64,000 nt of DNA from Lewinella sp. W8. Its GTDB lineage: Bacteria > Bacteroidota > Bacteroidia > Chitinophagales > Saprospiraceae. Made by a program: the position numbers and the translations under genes. The stretch is from NCBI RefSeq assembly GCF_004375085.3, contig NZ_SNAQ03000005.1:216858-280857 (forward strand). Reading direction: 5' to 3'. Of this stretch, positions 35,851 through 47,000 are shown piece by piece. Under the pieces are notes generated by a model. That model was given only the letters and a program-made list of their open reading frames with translations. It had not been told where the DNA came from and ran no database searches. Every line of letters starts with the position of its first letter. The stretch's first letter is position 1.

Positions 35851-38800
35851 ATGAAAGTGTTCATGCACTACCTCCCCAAGGGAAGCAGTAGCAACCTGAG
35901 CCGCAGCTTTTTCGCGGTGATGGTTTTACTGGTTTCTTCTGGCTGGGTGATGGCACGTACCATTACTGGTACGGTATACGATGAGACCGGTTTCGGGCTC
36001 GTCGGAGCCACGATCCTGGTCGACGGAACTTCCACGGGTACCGTTACCGACCTCGATGGTAATTATTCCGTAGAAGCCAATGAGGGAGACGTTCTTATTT
36101 TTTCATTCACCGGTTATACCACCCAGCGAATTACGGTGGGTTCCCAGTCCGTCATTGACGTTAATCTGGAGCCTGACGTGGCGGTTCTCGAACAAATCGT
36201 CGTTACGGGATACAACCAGCAGCGTAAGGGTGACATCACCGGTGCGGTTGCCGTTCTGGACGCCGATGAGTTGAGCTCCGTTGCGGCTACCTCGGTAAAC
36301 CAGCAGCTGGAAGGACGGGCCACGGGTGTTCAAACCTCCACCTCCGGTGCTGCCGGTGACGGAACGAACATCCGGATTCGTGGTATTTCTTCCTTCACCA
36401 GTAATGACCCGCTGATTATCGTTGATGGTGTACCGCAGTTGAACAACTTCCTGAACAACATCAACCCCAACGACATTGCCAGTCTGCAGATTCTGAAGGA
36501 CGCCTCGGCGGCCTCTATCTACGGTACGCGCGCATTGAACGGGGTAATCATTATTACGACGAAGAAGGGTAAGTCTGGTCGCCCCCGCATCACCTACGAC
36601 GCCTACTACGGTGTACAGGATCACGAGCGTGGCTATGATGACATCCTCATTCAGAGTTCTCAGGATTACGCCGACGTATTCTGGGATACCTACGCTAACG
36701 TAGGCGCTACGCCTCCCAGCAACCTGTACGGTTCGGGAACTCGTCCGGTGCTTCCCGAGTACATCTTCCCCGACGGAGGTGTTGCCGTGGACGAAAGCAC
36801 CTACAGCTACCCCGACAACCTGATCATGCGGGCCAACCAGCAGGGTACCAACTGGTGGGATGAGGTCTTTGGCGGCACGGCCCCCATTACGGACCACACG
36901 CTGGCCATTTCCGGTGGTACGGATAACGGTACCTACCGTATTTCTGCCAACTACCAGGATCAGACGGGTACGATGCGCGAAACCTACTTCACGCGCCTGG
37001 CCGTACGCGCCAACTCTCAGTGGAGCCTCGGTAAGGTAACCATTGGTGAGAGCCTGAACATTTCCCGGGTTTACTCCAACGGTGTTCCCGGTGGTAACCA
37101 GCGGGAAGGTGGTAACATCATCCAGATCATCAAGCACCAACCCATCATTCCCGTATACGACGTTAGCGGCGTAAACTTTGCGGGTGGTAAGGCCAACGGC
37201 CTTTCTAACGGTACCAACCCCGTAGCCCAGCTGGTTCGCAGCCGGGACAACGTGGGAGAATTTGACGCCGTAATCGGTAGTGTATTCGCCGAAATTGAGC
37301 TCATTGACGGACTGAAGTACAAGACCACCGCTGGTCTGAACTACTCCGTCGGTGGTCAGCAGCAGTTCAACTTCCCCACCTTCGAGAACTCCGAGCCGAC
37401 GACGATCAACAGCTTCAACGAGAGCCTGAACCGTTCTTACAACTGGGTATGGACCAATACGCTGAACTACAACAAGAGCTTCAACGAGCGTCATGACCTG
37501 AACGTCCTGGTGGGCTACGAGGCCCTACGCGAGCGCTTCCGGGGCATGAACGGATCTTTTGCTCAGTTCTTCCTCACGGACCCCTCCGCCCGTTACCTTA
37601 ACGGTGCCCTGGCCAATCCCGATACCCGTCAGGTATCCAGCTTCGGTAGTGAGTACACCCTTCAGTCCGTATTCGGACGGGTAGACTACACCCTCGACAA
37701 CAAGTACCTGCTGAGCGCTACGCTGCGCCGCGACGGTTCCAGCCGTTTCGGTCCGGAGAACCGCTTCGGTGTCTTCCCGGCCTTCAGCCTGGGATGGCGG
37801 ATGTCCGCCGAGCCCTTCATGGAGAACCTCGAGTGGATTTCTGACCTGAAACTGCGCGTAGGTTACGGTGTGGTTGGTAACGACAACATCGGTAACTACC
37901 GCTTCGTCAACCAGTTTGGTGGTGGTACGGCCAGTACCTTCTACGCCATCGGCGGTGGTAACACCATTGCTACTGGATTTACGGCGACCTCCCTCGGTGA
38001 CCCCACCACGGGATGGGAAGAGAAGACGACGACCAACTTCGGTGTTGACCTGACCGTTCTTGACGGTAAGTTCAACTTCGTACTGGACGTTTACCAGTCT
38101 ACCGTAGACGGACTGCTCTTCAACCCCGCCCTGCCCCTGACCGCCGGTACGCCCGCACCTCCCTTCGTGAACATTGGTTCCATGGAGAACAACGGTTTTG
38201 ACCTGGCCCTCAACTGGCGCCCCAACGCCGGACAGTTCAAGTTTGACATCAGTGCAAATATTTCTGCTTACCGCAACGAAATTGTTGCCATTGACGGTGA
38301 GCTCGACGAATTCTTCGGTCGTGGTGGTCCCGGCACGCGGGTGGGTAACACCACCATCAACCGCCTCGGTAACCCCATCGGTACTTTCTTCGGATTCATC
38401 CAGGACGGTATCTGGCAGAACCAGGCCGAGATTGACGCCGCCGACGCCATCGACGGTGATGCTTCCACTACCTTCCAGCCCAACGCCGCCCCCGGTCGTT
38501 TCCGCTGGCGTGACGTAGACGGTTTCGATCCCGAAACCGGCGAGCGCACCGGTGTACCCGACGGTATCATTGACGATGCTGACCGGACCATCATCGGTAA
38601 TCCTCACCCCGACTTCACGGCGGGTCTGAACATCGGCGTCAGCTACAAGAACTTTGACCTCACGGCCTTCTTCTTCGGTAGCTTCGGCAATGATATCTTC
38701 AACTCTACCAAGCAGTTCACGATTTTCCGTCAGTTCAACACGAACGCCGACCGGCGTATCCTGACCGAGTCCTGGTCTCCCAGCAATCCTACCGGAACGC

Positions 38801-39120
38801 TACCCGCCCTGGACATCAACGATACGGAAAGCCGTCTGCCTTCTTCCTTCTACGTCGAAGACGGTTCCTTCATCCGTCTGAACCAGCTGCAGTTGGGCTA
38901 CAACTTCCCCAACTCCTTCGGTGGCGATGTGCTGAGCAATCTGCGCGTCTACATTCAGGGCCAGAACCTGTTTACCATCACCGATTACACTGGTTTGGAC
39001 CCCGCACTGTCTAGTTTTGGCCTAAGTGGTCAGGACGCCGACGACTTATTCATGGGGGTTGATTACGGTAACTATCCCACCACTCGTATCTTTATGGTCG
39101 GGGTAAATGCTGCATTTTAA
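35851..39120 (+). CDS. SusC/RagA family TonB-linked outer membrane receptor
   Basis: 1089 residues. Exported (signal up to about residue 36), then a carboxypeptidase-regulatory-like domain (TITGTVYDETGFGLVGATI), the SusC family box DVAVLEQIVVTGYNQQR, a plug domain (GTNIRIRGISSF, YGTRALNGVIIITTKKG) and a 22-strand barrel to the C-terminal aromatic (FMVGVNAAF). Imports oligosaccharides or other large solutes with its SusD partner using TonB energy. Codon use is strongly biased (CGT, AAC, ACC), unlike neighbours, which suggests very high expression. SusD starts 15 bp downstream. Confidence 0.93.
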   Translation: MKVFMHYLPKGSSSNLSRSFFAVMVLLVSSGWVMARTITGTVYDETGFGLVGATILVDGTSTGTVTDLDGNYSVEANEGDVLIFSFTGYTTQRITVGSQSVIDVNLEPDVAVLEQIVVTGYNQQRKGDITGAVAVLDADELSSVAATSVNQQLEGRATGVQTSTSGAAGDGTNIRIRGISSFTSNDPLIIVDGVPQLNNFLNNINPNDIASLQILKDASAASIYGTRALNGVIIITTKKGKSGRPRITYDAYYGVQDHERGYDDILIQSSQDYADVFWDTYANVGATPPSNLYGSGTRPVLPEYIFPDGGVAVDESTYSYPDNLIMRANQQGTNWWDEVFGGTAPITDHTLAISGGTDNGTYRISANYQDQTGTMRETYFTRLAVRANSQWSLGKVTIGESLNISRVYSNGVPGGNQREGGNIIQIIKHQPIIPVYDVSGVNFAGGKANGLSNGTNPVAQLVRSRDNVGEFDAVIGSVFAEIELIDGLKYKTTAGLNYSVGGQQQFNFPTFENSEPTTINSFNESLNRSYNWVWTNTLNYNKSFNERHDLNVLVGYEALRERFRGMNGSFAQFFLTDPSARYLNGALANPDTRQVSSFGSEYTLQSVFGRVDYTLDNKYLLSATLRRDGSSRFGPENRFGVFPAFSLGWRMSAEPFMENLEWISDLKLRVGYGVVGNDNIGNYRFVNQFGGGTASTFYAIGGGNTIATGFTATSLGDPTTGWEEKTTTNFGVDLTVLDGKFNFVLDVYQSTVDGLLFNPALPLTAGTPAPPFVNIGSMENNGFDLALNWRPNAGQFKFDISANISAYRNEIVAIDGELDEFFGRGGPGTRVGNTTINRLGNPIGTFFGFIQDGIWQNQAEIDAADAIDGDASTTFQPNAAPGRFRWRDVDGFDPETGERTGVPDGIIDDADRTIIGNPHPDFTAGLNIGVSYKNFDLTAFFFGSFGNDIFNSTKQFTIFRQFNTNADRRILTESWSPSNPTGTLPALDINDTESRLPSSFYVEDGSFIRLNQLQLGYNFPNSFGGDVLSNLRVYIQGQNLFTITDYTGLDPALSSFGLSGQDADDLFMGVDYGNYPTTRIFMVGVNAAF

Positions 39121-39134
39121 CCTTAAACTATCAC

Positions 39135-40814
39135 ATGATGAAAATACTTATCAGAACATTCGCCCTTCTTGGGCTCAGCGTCCTCATCTGGACGTGTAGC
39201 GAGGACTTCCTGGATACTCCCCCCCAGGGCTCGCTCTCTGCCTCTAACCTTTCGGCTCAGGAAGGTATTGATGCGGCCCTGATTTCCGCTTACTCCCGGG
39301 TAGACGGTTGGGCCAACGACTGGGGTCAAAGCGCCTGGGGTACTTCCGGCTCCAACTGGCTCTTCGGTAGCGTTCCCAGTGACGATACCCACAAGGGTTC
39401 CGAACCCGCTGACGGGGTGACCATGGGTCAGATTGAACTCTTCCAGTGGCGTCCTTCGCTGCCGGAATTCCAGTCCAAATTCCTGGTGGTCTACGACGGT
39501 ATCCGTCGGGCCAACGAGACGCTGTCGCTGATCAACGCCAACGAGAACCTTTCTCAGGCCGACCGCGACCGCCTCACCGGTGAGGCCCGCTTCCTGCGGG
39601 GCCACTACCACATGGAGGCCTGGAAAATGTGGGAAAACGTTCCCTACTTCTCCGAAGAGGACACCGATTTCCGCAAGCCCAACGATCAGGACATTTTCCC
39701 CCTAATTGTTGCTGACTTTGAGGCTGCCGCCAGCCTACTGCCCGCCACCCAGGCAGAAGTTGGTCGCGCAACCAGCACCGCCGCAAACGCCATGCTTGGT
39801 CGTCTGCACATGCTCAACGGTGACATGGCTTCTGCCTCCGCTGCCCTGAATCAGGTAACGGGCCGTAGCCTGGCTGATTGCTTCCACGACATGTTCACCA
39901 CCTCCGGTGAGAACGGTCCGGAAATGATCTTCTCCATCCAGGCTTCCGTAAACGACGGATCCGGTGGTTCGGACAACGCCAACTTCGGCGACCGCCTGAA
40001 CTTCCCCCACGCTGGTTCTCCCATCGGTTGTTGTGGTTTCCACCAGCCCACGCAGAACCTCGTAAACGCTTTCCGCGTAGACGAGAACGGACTGCCGCTG
40101 ATGGACAACTCCTCCGACAGCAACCCGGCGGCCGACGAGCCCGTTGACCCCCGTCTTGACTGGACGGTTGGTCGCGACGGTGTTCCCTACCTGAACTGGG
40201 GCTTCCATGAGCCCAGCTGGATTCGTGACCGTGCCTGGTCCAGCGAATACAGCCCGAAGAAGTTCACCCATACGCCCGATGAGGCTTCCAACGTAGGTTG
40301 GGTACAGAATCAGCTGACCCCCATCAACGTGCCCATCATCCGCTACGCTGACGTACTGCTGATGCAGGCGGAGATCGACGTGGAGAACAACCGTCTCGAA
40401 GACGCTCGCGCCAAAGTGAACATGATCCGTGAGCGGGCCGGAAACTGCGCCCAGGGCGCAGACCAGAACCCCGTTCCTCTGGATGACCCCAGCACCAGCC
40501 ACGCTACGTACAGCGTTGGTACCTACGACGATCCCTGGACCGACCAGGCGGCCGCTCGTGAGGCCGTACGCCTGGAGCGTCGTCTGGAGCTAGCGCTGGA
40601 GGGCCACCGTTGGTTTGACCTGCGTCGCTACGGCGAAAGCTACATGCTGCAGACCATGCGCGATTACCTCGCCGTTGAGGAGACGCGTCGGGAATTCCTG
40701 CAGCAGGCCGAAGGTCCTACTTCAGTCAACATGCTGTTCCCCATTCCCACGGCTGCCATCGACCAGAGTCAGGTTGACGGTAACCCCACCCTACGCCAAA
40801 ACGAAGGATACTAA
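39135..40814 (+). CDS. SusD/RagB family surface lipoprotein
   Basis: 559 residues. Lipoprotein signal (LLGLSVLIWTC, Cys21) followed by SEDFL, an acidic pair that fits the Bacteroidota surface-export rule. The SusD TPR-like helices appear as GSLSASNLSAQEGIDAALIS, then SLINANENLSQADRDRLTGEARFLRGHYHME, and the family end (RRLELALEGHRWFDLRRYGE; NPTLRQNEGY). Docks on SusC as the lid that binds the solute. Same codon bias as SusC. Followed by a strong terminator. Second M (MKI at 39138) is an alternative start. Confidence 0.93.
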   Translation: MMKILIRTFALLGLSVLIWTCSEDFLDTPPQGSLSASNLSAQEGIDAALISAYSRVDGWANDWGQSAWGTSGSNWLFGSVPSDDTHKGSEPADGVTMGQIELFQWRPSLPEFQSKFLVVYDGIRRANETLSLINANENLSQADRDRLTGEARFLRGHYHMEAWKMWENVPYFSEEDTDFRKPNDQDIFPLIVADFEAAASLLPATQAEVGRATSTAANAMLGRLHMLNGDMASASAALNQVTGRSLADCFHDMFTTSGENGPEMIFSIQASVNDGSGGSDNANFGDRLNFPHAGSPIGCCGFHQPTQNLVNAFRVDENGLPLMDNSSDSNPAADEPVDPRLDWTVGRDGVPYLNWGFHEPSWIRDRAWSSEYSPKKFTHTPDEASNVGWVQNQLTPINVPIIRYADVLLMQAEIDVENNRLEDARAKVNMIRERAGNCAQGADQNPVPLDDPSTSHATYSVGTYDDPWTDQAAAREAVRLERRLELALEGHRWFDLRRYGESYMLQTMRDYLAVEETRREFLQQAEGPTSVNMLFPIPTAAIDQSQVDGNPTLRQNEGY

Positions 40815-40850
40815 GGTATTCCTCTAACGCCCGTAAGGGGCCGTAGACCC

Positions 40851-40891
40851 GAAGCCCCCCGGCGGATTATCCGACCGGGGGGCTTCTTTTT
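40851..40891 (+). terminator. Rho-independent terminator after susD
   Basis: Perfect 12-bp GC-rich stem (GAAGCCCCCCGG) with a 12-nt loop and a T5 run, 37 bp after the SusD stop. It would separate the highly expressed SusCD from the downstream lipoprotein genes. Confidence 0.9.
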
Positions 40892-40931
40892 GCCCGCGCT
40901 TCCCCATATTTGTTCGCCAAGTATTTACGTC

Positions 40932-42410
40932 TTGATTCGCACACTATTCTCACTGCTGCTCCTCAGTTCCCTTGCCGCCTGTACTTCCTTCACCCCGGAT
41001 GAATGGGTAACGGAAATTCCCCAGATTGGCTCCTCCTCCTCCCCCATGGCCGTGGACCTCACCGGAGACGGAATTGACGACATTGTCTTCGGGGGTGGCG
41101 GTAAGGAGTTCACCGCCACGGATGCGGCCGTGGTTGCCCTGGACGGCGCGACCGGTCAGGTTATCTGGCAGCATCCGGCCCGTAACCAGATAGTGGGGTC
41201 GGCCATTTTTCAGGACATTGACTCCGACAGTATTCCCGATGTGTTTATCGGAGGACGGTCGGCGGTATTCTGTGCACTGTCCGGCAAGGACGGGCAGTTG
41301 CTCTGGGAGTTCCTCCCGGACGATCCGGCGGTGGCCTATTACGAAGACACCAGCATCCTCAATTTCTTCAATCCGCAGTGGGTTCCCGACGTCGACGCCG
41401 ACGGCTACCGGGATATCCTGACCGCCTACGGAGGCTTCGTCAAGGCTGGTCCCGAAGTGACCGATCGCCCCGTCGGTTACCTGATGGTCATCAGCGGTTT
41501 AACCGGCAAAACCCTCCGGAAACTTCCCGTCCCCGACGGGCAGGAGACTTACCTCTCTCCCGTCGTACATGACTTCAACGGCGAAGGCAAGCTGGAAGTC
41601 ATCTTTGGTACGGGCGGAGAAAACCTTGCCGGAAAGCTTTACCGCATTGAACTCAATGTTCTGATGAACGAAGGGCTGACCAGGGCAAAAGTGATTATGG
41701 ACGGCAACGACAAGGGTTTTATCGCACCGCCCGTGCTCATCGACGTCAACCTGGACGGTACCAAAGACATCGTGATCAATAGCGTCGACGGACGGCTGCG
41801 CTGCCTCAACGGCAGCAACAATGAAACCATCTGGACCGTGCAGCCTCCCGGCGTCTTTGACAACTACACCATGCCCGGCCCGGGTTTCTTCGTGGGGAAT
41901 GATGCCGTCCCGGACTTCTTTAATTCCTTCGGCAAGGGCGCCTGGCCGGACACCGAATACAGCCTGCATACGCTGGTCGACGGAGCGACGGGGGACATCA
42001 TTTTCTCGGACACTCTGGGGACCTTCCAGTATGCCTCTCCGGTGGTGGCCGACTTTACGGGCAACGGGAAACACGATGTACTGCTGGCCGTCAATAAAGA
42101 TTTGGAAATTCAATTTGGGGAGGGGGTCGATGAGTTCCTGGGTACGAGTCTGTACTTATTCGAAGAAGGACGAGCGCCCTCACGGGAGCTCTTCAACGCC
42201 AGCCTGGGCTCCAATTTAGGAAGTACGCCACTGATTACCGACCTCGACCATGACCAGCGCATGGACATCATTTTCTCTTACATGAGTGACCCGAAAAACT
42301 TCTACTCCTTTAAAAAACTCAAGGTGGAAAGGCGGGAGCTTCCGGAAGCTCCGGACGCCATCTTTCTCGGGAACTACATGGGGCCTAACTGTACGTCAAT
42401 CATTGAATAG
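40932..42410 (+). CDS. FG-GAP/VCBS repeat lipoprotein
   Basis: 492 residues. Lipobox LLSSLAAC (Cys17), so a lipoprotein. Seven or so calcium-binding blades are visible: DLTGDGIDDIVFGG, DIDSDSIPDVFIGG, DVDADGYRDILTAY, DFNGEGKLEVIFGT, DVNLDGTKDIVINS, DFTGNGKHDVLLAV, DLDHDQRMDIIFSY, so a beta-propeller. PQQ-like strands (LDGATGQVIWQ, LSGKDGQLLWEF) are mixed in, as in BamB. Start set at TTG 40932, giving a clean signal; TTG 40890 is inside the terminator. CATATTTG (40906) is a near -7 box. Probably displayed outside with SusD. Confidence 0.7.
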   Translation: MIRTLFSLLLLSSLAACTSFTPDEWVTEIPQIGSSSSPMAVDLTGDGIDDIVFGGGGKEFTATDAAVVALDGATGQVIWQHPARNQIVGSAIFQDIDSDSIPDVFIGGRSAVFCALSGKDGQLLWEFLPDDPAVAYYEDTSILNFFNPQWVPDVDADGYRDILTAYGGFVKAGPEVTDRPVGYLMVISGLTGKTLRKLPVPDGQETYLSPVVHDFNGEGKLEVIFGTGGENLAGKLYRIELNVLMNEGLTRAKVIMDGNDKGFIAPPVLIDVNLDGTKDIVINSVDGRLRCLNGSNNETIWTVQPPGVFDNYTMPGPGFFVGNDAVPDFFNSFGKGAWPDTEYSLHTLVDGATGDIIFSDTLGTFQYASPVVADFTGNGKHDVLLAVNKDLEIQFGEGVDEFLGTSLYLFEEGRAPSRELFNASLGSNLGSTPLITDLDHDQRMDIIFSYMSDPKNFYSFKKLKVERRELPEAPDAIFLGNYMGPNCTSIIE

Positions 42411-42411
42411 C

Positions 42412-43920
42412 ATGCTACGCCTCCTCCTCCCTTTTTTCGTGCTATCCCTTTTCCTCCTCCTGCTTACCTGTGCGGAGGAAGATCCCGGCATTCGAAAGGG
42501 CCGTCTGCTGGCCGATCAGTACTGTGGTAGTTGCCATCTGGTTCCGGAACCGGACCAGCTCAACCGCAGCCTCTGGATCAGTGAAGTTTTACCCAAGATG
42601 GGGGCCTATTTCGGGCATTATGCTCCCTACGACCGGGCATTTTACCTCGGTCCGGACCAGGAAAAGGCCAACATTCAGCACCTGTATCCGCTGGAAACGA
42701 CGATGGACACTGCAGACTGGCGGGCCATTCGCGAGTATTTTATCAACGCCGCGCCGGACCGGCTCGAAGAAGACGCCGCCGAAGCACCACCACTGTGGGA
42801 ACTGGAGCAGTTTGCGGTGCGGGAGATAAGTGCTCCCCTGCACCAGAAACTAGCCCCCCTGACTACCCTCATCAGTTTCCATGAGGAAAGCGGGGAGATC
42901 CTGGTGGGTGGCCCCAAACGCAGTGGTGGAAGTCTGGATCGGTTCACCAACGGGAGCCAATGGATTGATCGTCGGGAGCTTGGTTCGGCCCCCAGTGCCG
43001 TGGGCGCACAGCACGAGATGGTCCTGGAAATGGGCAGCTTACTGCCCTCAGATTTCGCCCGGGGGAGCCTGACGCAGTTGCGCGACTCTTCCACTCTGCT
43101 GGACAATCTGGCCCGCCCCGTAGACGTACTACGGATCGATCTTGACCTGGACGGACAAGAGGAGCTCATCGTAGCCGAATACGGCAACCTCATCGGTCGG
43201 CTTTCCCGCTTTGAAGAAAGTACACCGGGCAAGTTTTTGCCCCTTACTCCGCTGGCCGCCACTCCCGGAGCGATCCGGCTCCGCCGGGCTGATCTGAACG
43301 CGGACGGACATGATGACCTCGTCGTACTCTTCGCACAGGGGGACGAAAGGATTGACGTTTGGTACAGCCATGCGGCGGGGCCAAAACACGAGCAATTACT
43401 CCGCTTTCCGCCATCCTATGGCTCTTCGGACCTCGAGATTGTGGACGTGGACGATGACGGGAAGCTTGATCTGGTTTACGCCAACGGGGATAATTTTGAT
43501 TATCAGCCCGTGCCCAAAATCTATCACGGCATTCGGGTTTTCTTGCACCGTCAGGGGCAGTATCGGGAAGAATTTTTCTACCCCATGGACGGAGTATACG
43601 GTCTGGAAGTAGCCGACTTTGACGGAGACGGCGATCAGGATATCGCCGCCGTGGCCTACTACGTACCTCCCGCCGAACGGAGTCTGCGCAGTTTTGTCTA
43701 CCTCGAGCAGCTGAACTTTCCCGAATTCCGGGGACAGAGCTTCCGCAAACCAAGGGATCAATACTACATGTGCATGACCCGGGGGGACATTGATGGCGAT
43801 GGAGATCAGGACCTATTGCTGGGCAATTTCGCGGGTTACCTTCCCGACGGCATGCCCGGGGAGAACGCCCGGACTCCCGGTCAACCCGCCTACCTTTTAT
43901 TGGAAAACCGCCATCGTTAA
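42412..43920 (+). CDS. Lipoprotein: cytochrome c-like motif fused to FG-GAP repeats
   Basis: 502 residues. Lipobox LLLLTC (Cys20), then AEED, an acidic export signal. Residues 28-130 hold one heme-binding motif, YCGSCHLVPEP (Cys38, Cys41, His42), with Met-containing loop LPKMGAYFG, a class I cytochrome c look. Then five or more FG-GAP units (DLDGQEELIVAEYG, DLNADGHDDLVVLF, DVDDDGKLDLVYAN, DFDGDGDQDIAAVA, DIDGDGDQDLLLGN). Start ATG 42412 lies 1 bp after the previous stop. Heme binding is from the motif; a redox role in the locus is inference. An in-frame extension to 42286 overlaps the upstream gene and is rejected. Confidence 0.72.
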   Translation: MLRLLLPFFVLSLFLLLLTCAEEDPGIRKGRLLADQYCGSCHLVPEPDQLNRSLWISEVLPKMGAYFGHYAPYDRAFYLGPDQEKANIQHLYPLETTMDTADWRAIREYFINAAPDRLEEDAAEAPPLWELEQFAVREISAPLHQKLAPLTTLISFHEESGEILVGGPKRSGGSLDRFTNGSQWIDRRELGSAPSAVGAQHEMVLEMGSLLPSDFARGSLTQLRDSSTLLDNLARPVDVLRIDLDLDGQEELIVAEYGNLIGRLSRFEESTPGKFLPLTPLAATPGAIRLRRADLNADGHDDLVVLFAQGDERIDVWYSHAAGPKHEQLLRFPPSYGSSDLEIVDVDDDGKLDLVYANGDNFDYQPVPKIYHGIRVFLHRQGQYREEFFYPMDGVYGLEVADFDGDGDQDIAAVAYYVPPAERSLRSFVYLEQLNFPEFRGQSFRKPRDQYYMCMTRGDIDGDGDQDLLLGNFAGYLPDGMPGENARTPGQPAYLLLENRHR

Positions 43921-43943
43921 TCCACGGCTCCGGACCCACCACC

Positions 43944-43960
43944 TGGCACCTGCTTTAGCC
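43944..43960 (-). repeat. Dispersed GCGCAGGTGCCA repeat, copy 5
   Basis: Minus-strand GGCTAAAGCAGGTGCCA, in the 142-bp gap between two FG-GAP genes. Confidence 0.45.
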
Positions 43961-44062
43961 AAAAAAATCATTGTCCGCCGGCCCGCAGCCCCCCATAATT
44001 AACCCATTAAGTAGGTCCCCGGGGGGATGCTTTTTCGTAAATTCGCCCAACAACTTATTTAC

Positions 44063-47000
44063 ATGCCAAAGCTTAGTCGACTCACCCTTCTACTGTCCCT
44101 CTTCGTCATCATTGCCGGATGCGGAAACGAGCGGGGTTACCAGGCCCCGCGCAACGCCTTGTTTACCACCCTGAGCCCCCGGCAAACGGGCGTTAACTTC
44201 ATCAATTCGGTGGAAGACGGAGAGAACTTCAACGTGCTTTCCTACCGAAATTTCTACAATGGCGGGGGTGTTGCCATTGCCGACCTCAACGGAGACGGCA
44301 TGAACGACCTCTATTTCGCGGCCAATCAGGGGCCCAATCGCCTCTACGTCAACGAGGGAGATCTTCAGTTTCGGGAAGTGTCGGAAGCGGGCGGTGCCGC
44401 AGGTGCCATGGCCTGGGCTACGGGCGTAACGACCGTCGACGTAAATGCCGACGGCCGGATGGACATCTACGTCTGCAACAGTGGTGAGGTCGACGGCAGC
44501 AAGCGGGCCAATGAGTTGTTCATCAATCAGGGCAACGACGAGGCGGGTAACCCCAAGTTTGTCGAAAAGAGCCAGGAATACGGCCTGGCGGACGAAGGCT
44601 TTTCCACCCAGGCCGCCTGGTTTGACTACGACAAGGATGGTGATCTGGACGTCTACCTGCTGAATAATTCCTACCTCAGTCCCGACCGCATCAATCCCAA
44701 CGGCGAAAACCGCGGGGTGCGGGATGCCGCCGGGGGCGACAAATTGCTCCGCAACGATGGGCCGGAGGCCAGTCCACGCTTCAGCGACGTATCGGAAGAA
44801 GCCGGCATCTTTGGTTCCCGCATTGGTTTCGGCCTGGGATCCGGACTCGGGGACGTAAACATGGACGGCTGGACGGACATCTACATCTCCAATGATTTCT
44901 GGGAGCGAGACTACCTCTACATCAACCAACAAGACGGCACCTTTAAAGAACAACTGATCGACCGGGTTGATCACGTATCCATTTCCAGTATGGGATCCGA
45001 CGTAGCGGACCTGGACAATGACGGGGATCCGGAGATTTTCTCCACCGACATGCTGGCTTCAGACAACTACCGACTGCAGGCCGCCACCCTCTTCGACACC
45101 TATACCACCGAGGGCATCAAGTATCAGGCCGATTACCACCACCAGATTCTGCAAAATTGCCTGCAGGTGAACGACGGCAACGGTAATTTCATCGAAACGG
45201 CGCATTATTCCGGGGTGAGCGCCACCGACTGGAGTTGGGGAGCATTGATCTTTGACATGAACAGCGATGGTCGGAAGGACATCTTCGTCGCCAACGGCAT
45301 TTACCGCGACATCATGAACCTGGATTTTGCCGACTTCCTGGCCGACAAGGAGAAGGTTAAAGAAATGGTGGAGGCCAAGGGTCGTTATGACTGGCGGGAT
45401 TTCGTCACCCTGCTGCCCCATAATCAGCAACCCAATTACGCCTTTCTCAATCAGGGAAACCTACGGTTTGAGAGCCGGGCGGAAGACCTGGGCCTCGGGG
45501 CACCCAGCTACTCCAACGGTGCCGCCTACGGCGACCTGGACGGCGACGGTGACCTGGACCTCGTCGTTAACAACGTCAACCAACCAGCGTTTATCTACCA
45601 GAACAACAGCCGGGAGCGGGGACAGCGCACCGTGACGGTAAAGCTCATCGGAACCCAGCGTAACCCCCAGGGCGTCGGGGCCAAAGTATCCCTGCGCCAC
45701 GGAGATGAAACCCAGACCCTGGAGCAATATCCCACCCGCGGCTTCCTGAGCACGGTGGGACCGGAACTCGTGTTCGGGCTGGACCAGGCGGAGGCTTACG
45801 ACGAACTGACGGTCACCTGGCCCGACGGCCGAAAGCAAAGCCTTTCCGGGGGAGACGCGAACACTACCGTGGAGTTCAGGTACGAGGAGGCGTCTCCCGC
45901 TACCCCGTCTTCCGAGGGCAGTGCGAACCCCATCTTTGCCGAAGCCGACCAGACGCTGAATCCGGTAGCCACTCACGAAGAACCTTTCTTTAACGACTTC
46001 GACCACGAGAGTCTGCTGCACCGGGTACTGTCAGATCCGGGGCCAAAAGTGGTTAAGGGAGACCCTAACGGTGACGGCCGGGAAGACTTTGTGCTCCTGG
46101 GTTCGGCCGGACAGGCCGACCAACTGTTCCTCCAGACCGCAGAGGGTACGTTTGAGCGCGCAGAGAATTCTTCGTTTACCTTCACGGCCTCCTACGAGAG
46201 CAGCTGTGGTGCCTTTTTCGACGCCGACGGCGACGGTGACGAGGACCTGATGCTGGGCTCCGGAGGCAATGAATTCTCCCGCGGATTTTCCGCCTATGCG
46301 GTACGCTACTACGAAAACATTGACGGGAATCTCGTCTATAACCAGACCCAGGCTCCCCTGGCCGGTGGTGAGCTGAGCTGCATTCTGCCGGCGGACATCG
46401 ACTTCGACGGAGACATGGACCTCTTCCTCGGGGCCAGGGCCATTCCCGGCAACTACGGGCTTACCCCACAATCTTTCCTCTTCGTTCGGGAAAACGGTCA
46501 GTGGGTGAACCAGACGCCGGAGGAACTCGCTACGGTCGGGATGGTTACCGGTGGCGCCTGGACGGATCTCAACAACGATCAGCGGCCGGACCTGGTACTG
46601 GTCGGCGACTGGATGCCCATCACGGTGGCCTTCACCCTGCAGGGCGCGACCATCAGTTCCCTCTTTGAGGTTCCCAATTCACGGGGATGGTGGACGGGGC
46701 TGCGGGCAGCGGACCTGGACGGCGACGGTCGGGAGGACCTCATTGCCACCAACTGGGGCGAAAACAGCAAGTTCAAGGCCTCCGTTGACCGCCCGCTGGA
46801 GATGCACGCCAAGGACTTCGACGGTAACGGAAAAACGGAATTTATCATCAACTGGTACCCGCCGGCGGACGACCGACCCTATCCCTTCGCCAGTAAGCGG
46901 ACCATGCACGGGCAACTGCCCCACCTACGGAAGAAGACGCTGAAGTACGAAGACTACGCCAGGTCCACCTACGAAACGCTGTTTACCGAAGAGGAACGAC

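Noticed and set aside
36103..38607. Long antisense open frames (463 and 360 residues) inside the SusC gene
   Set aside because: They follow from the strong codon bias of SusC, lack any family features and are rich in low-complexity Val/Gly/Thr; same for 39735-40502 in SusD.
42286..42411. N-terminal extension of the cytochrome/FG-GAP lipoprotein
   Set aside because: It overlaps the preceding gene in another frame and would bury the lipoprotein signal.
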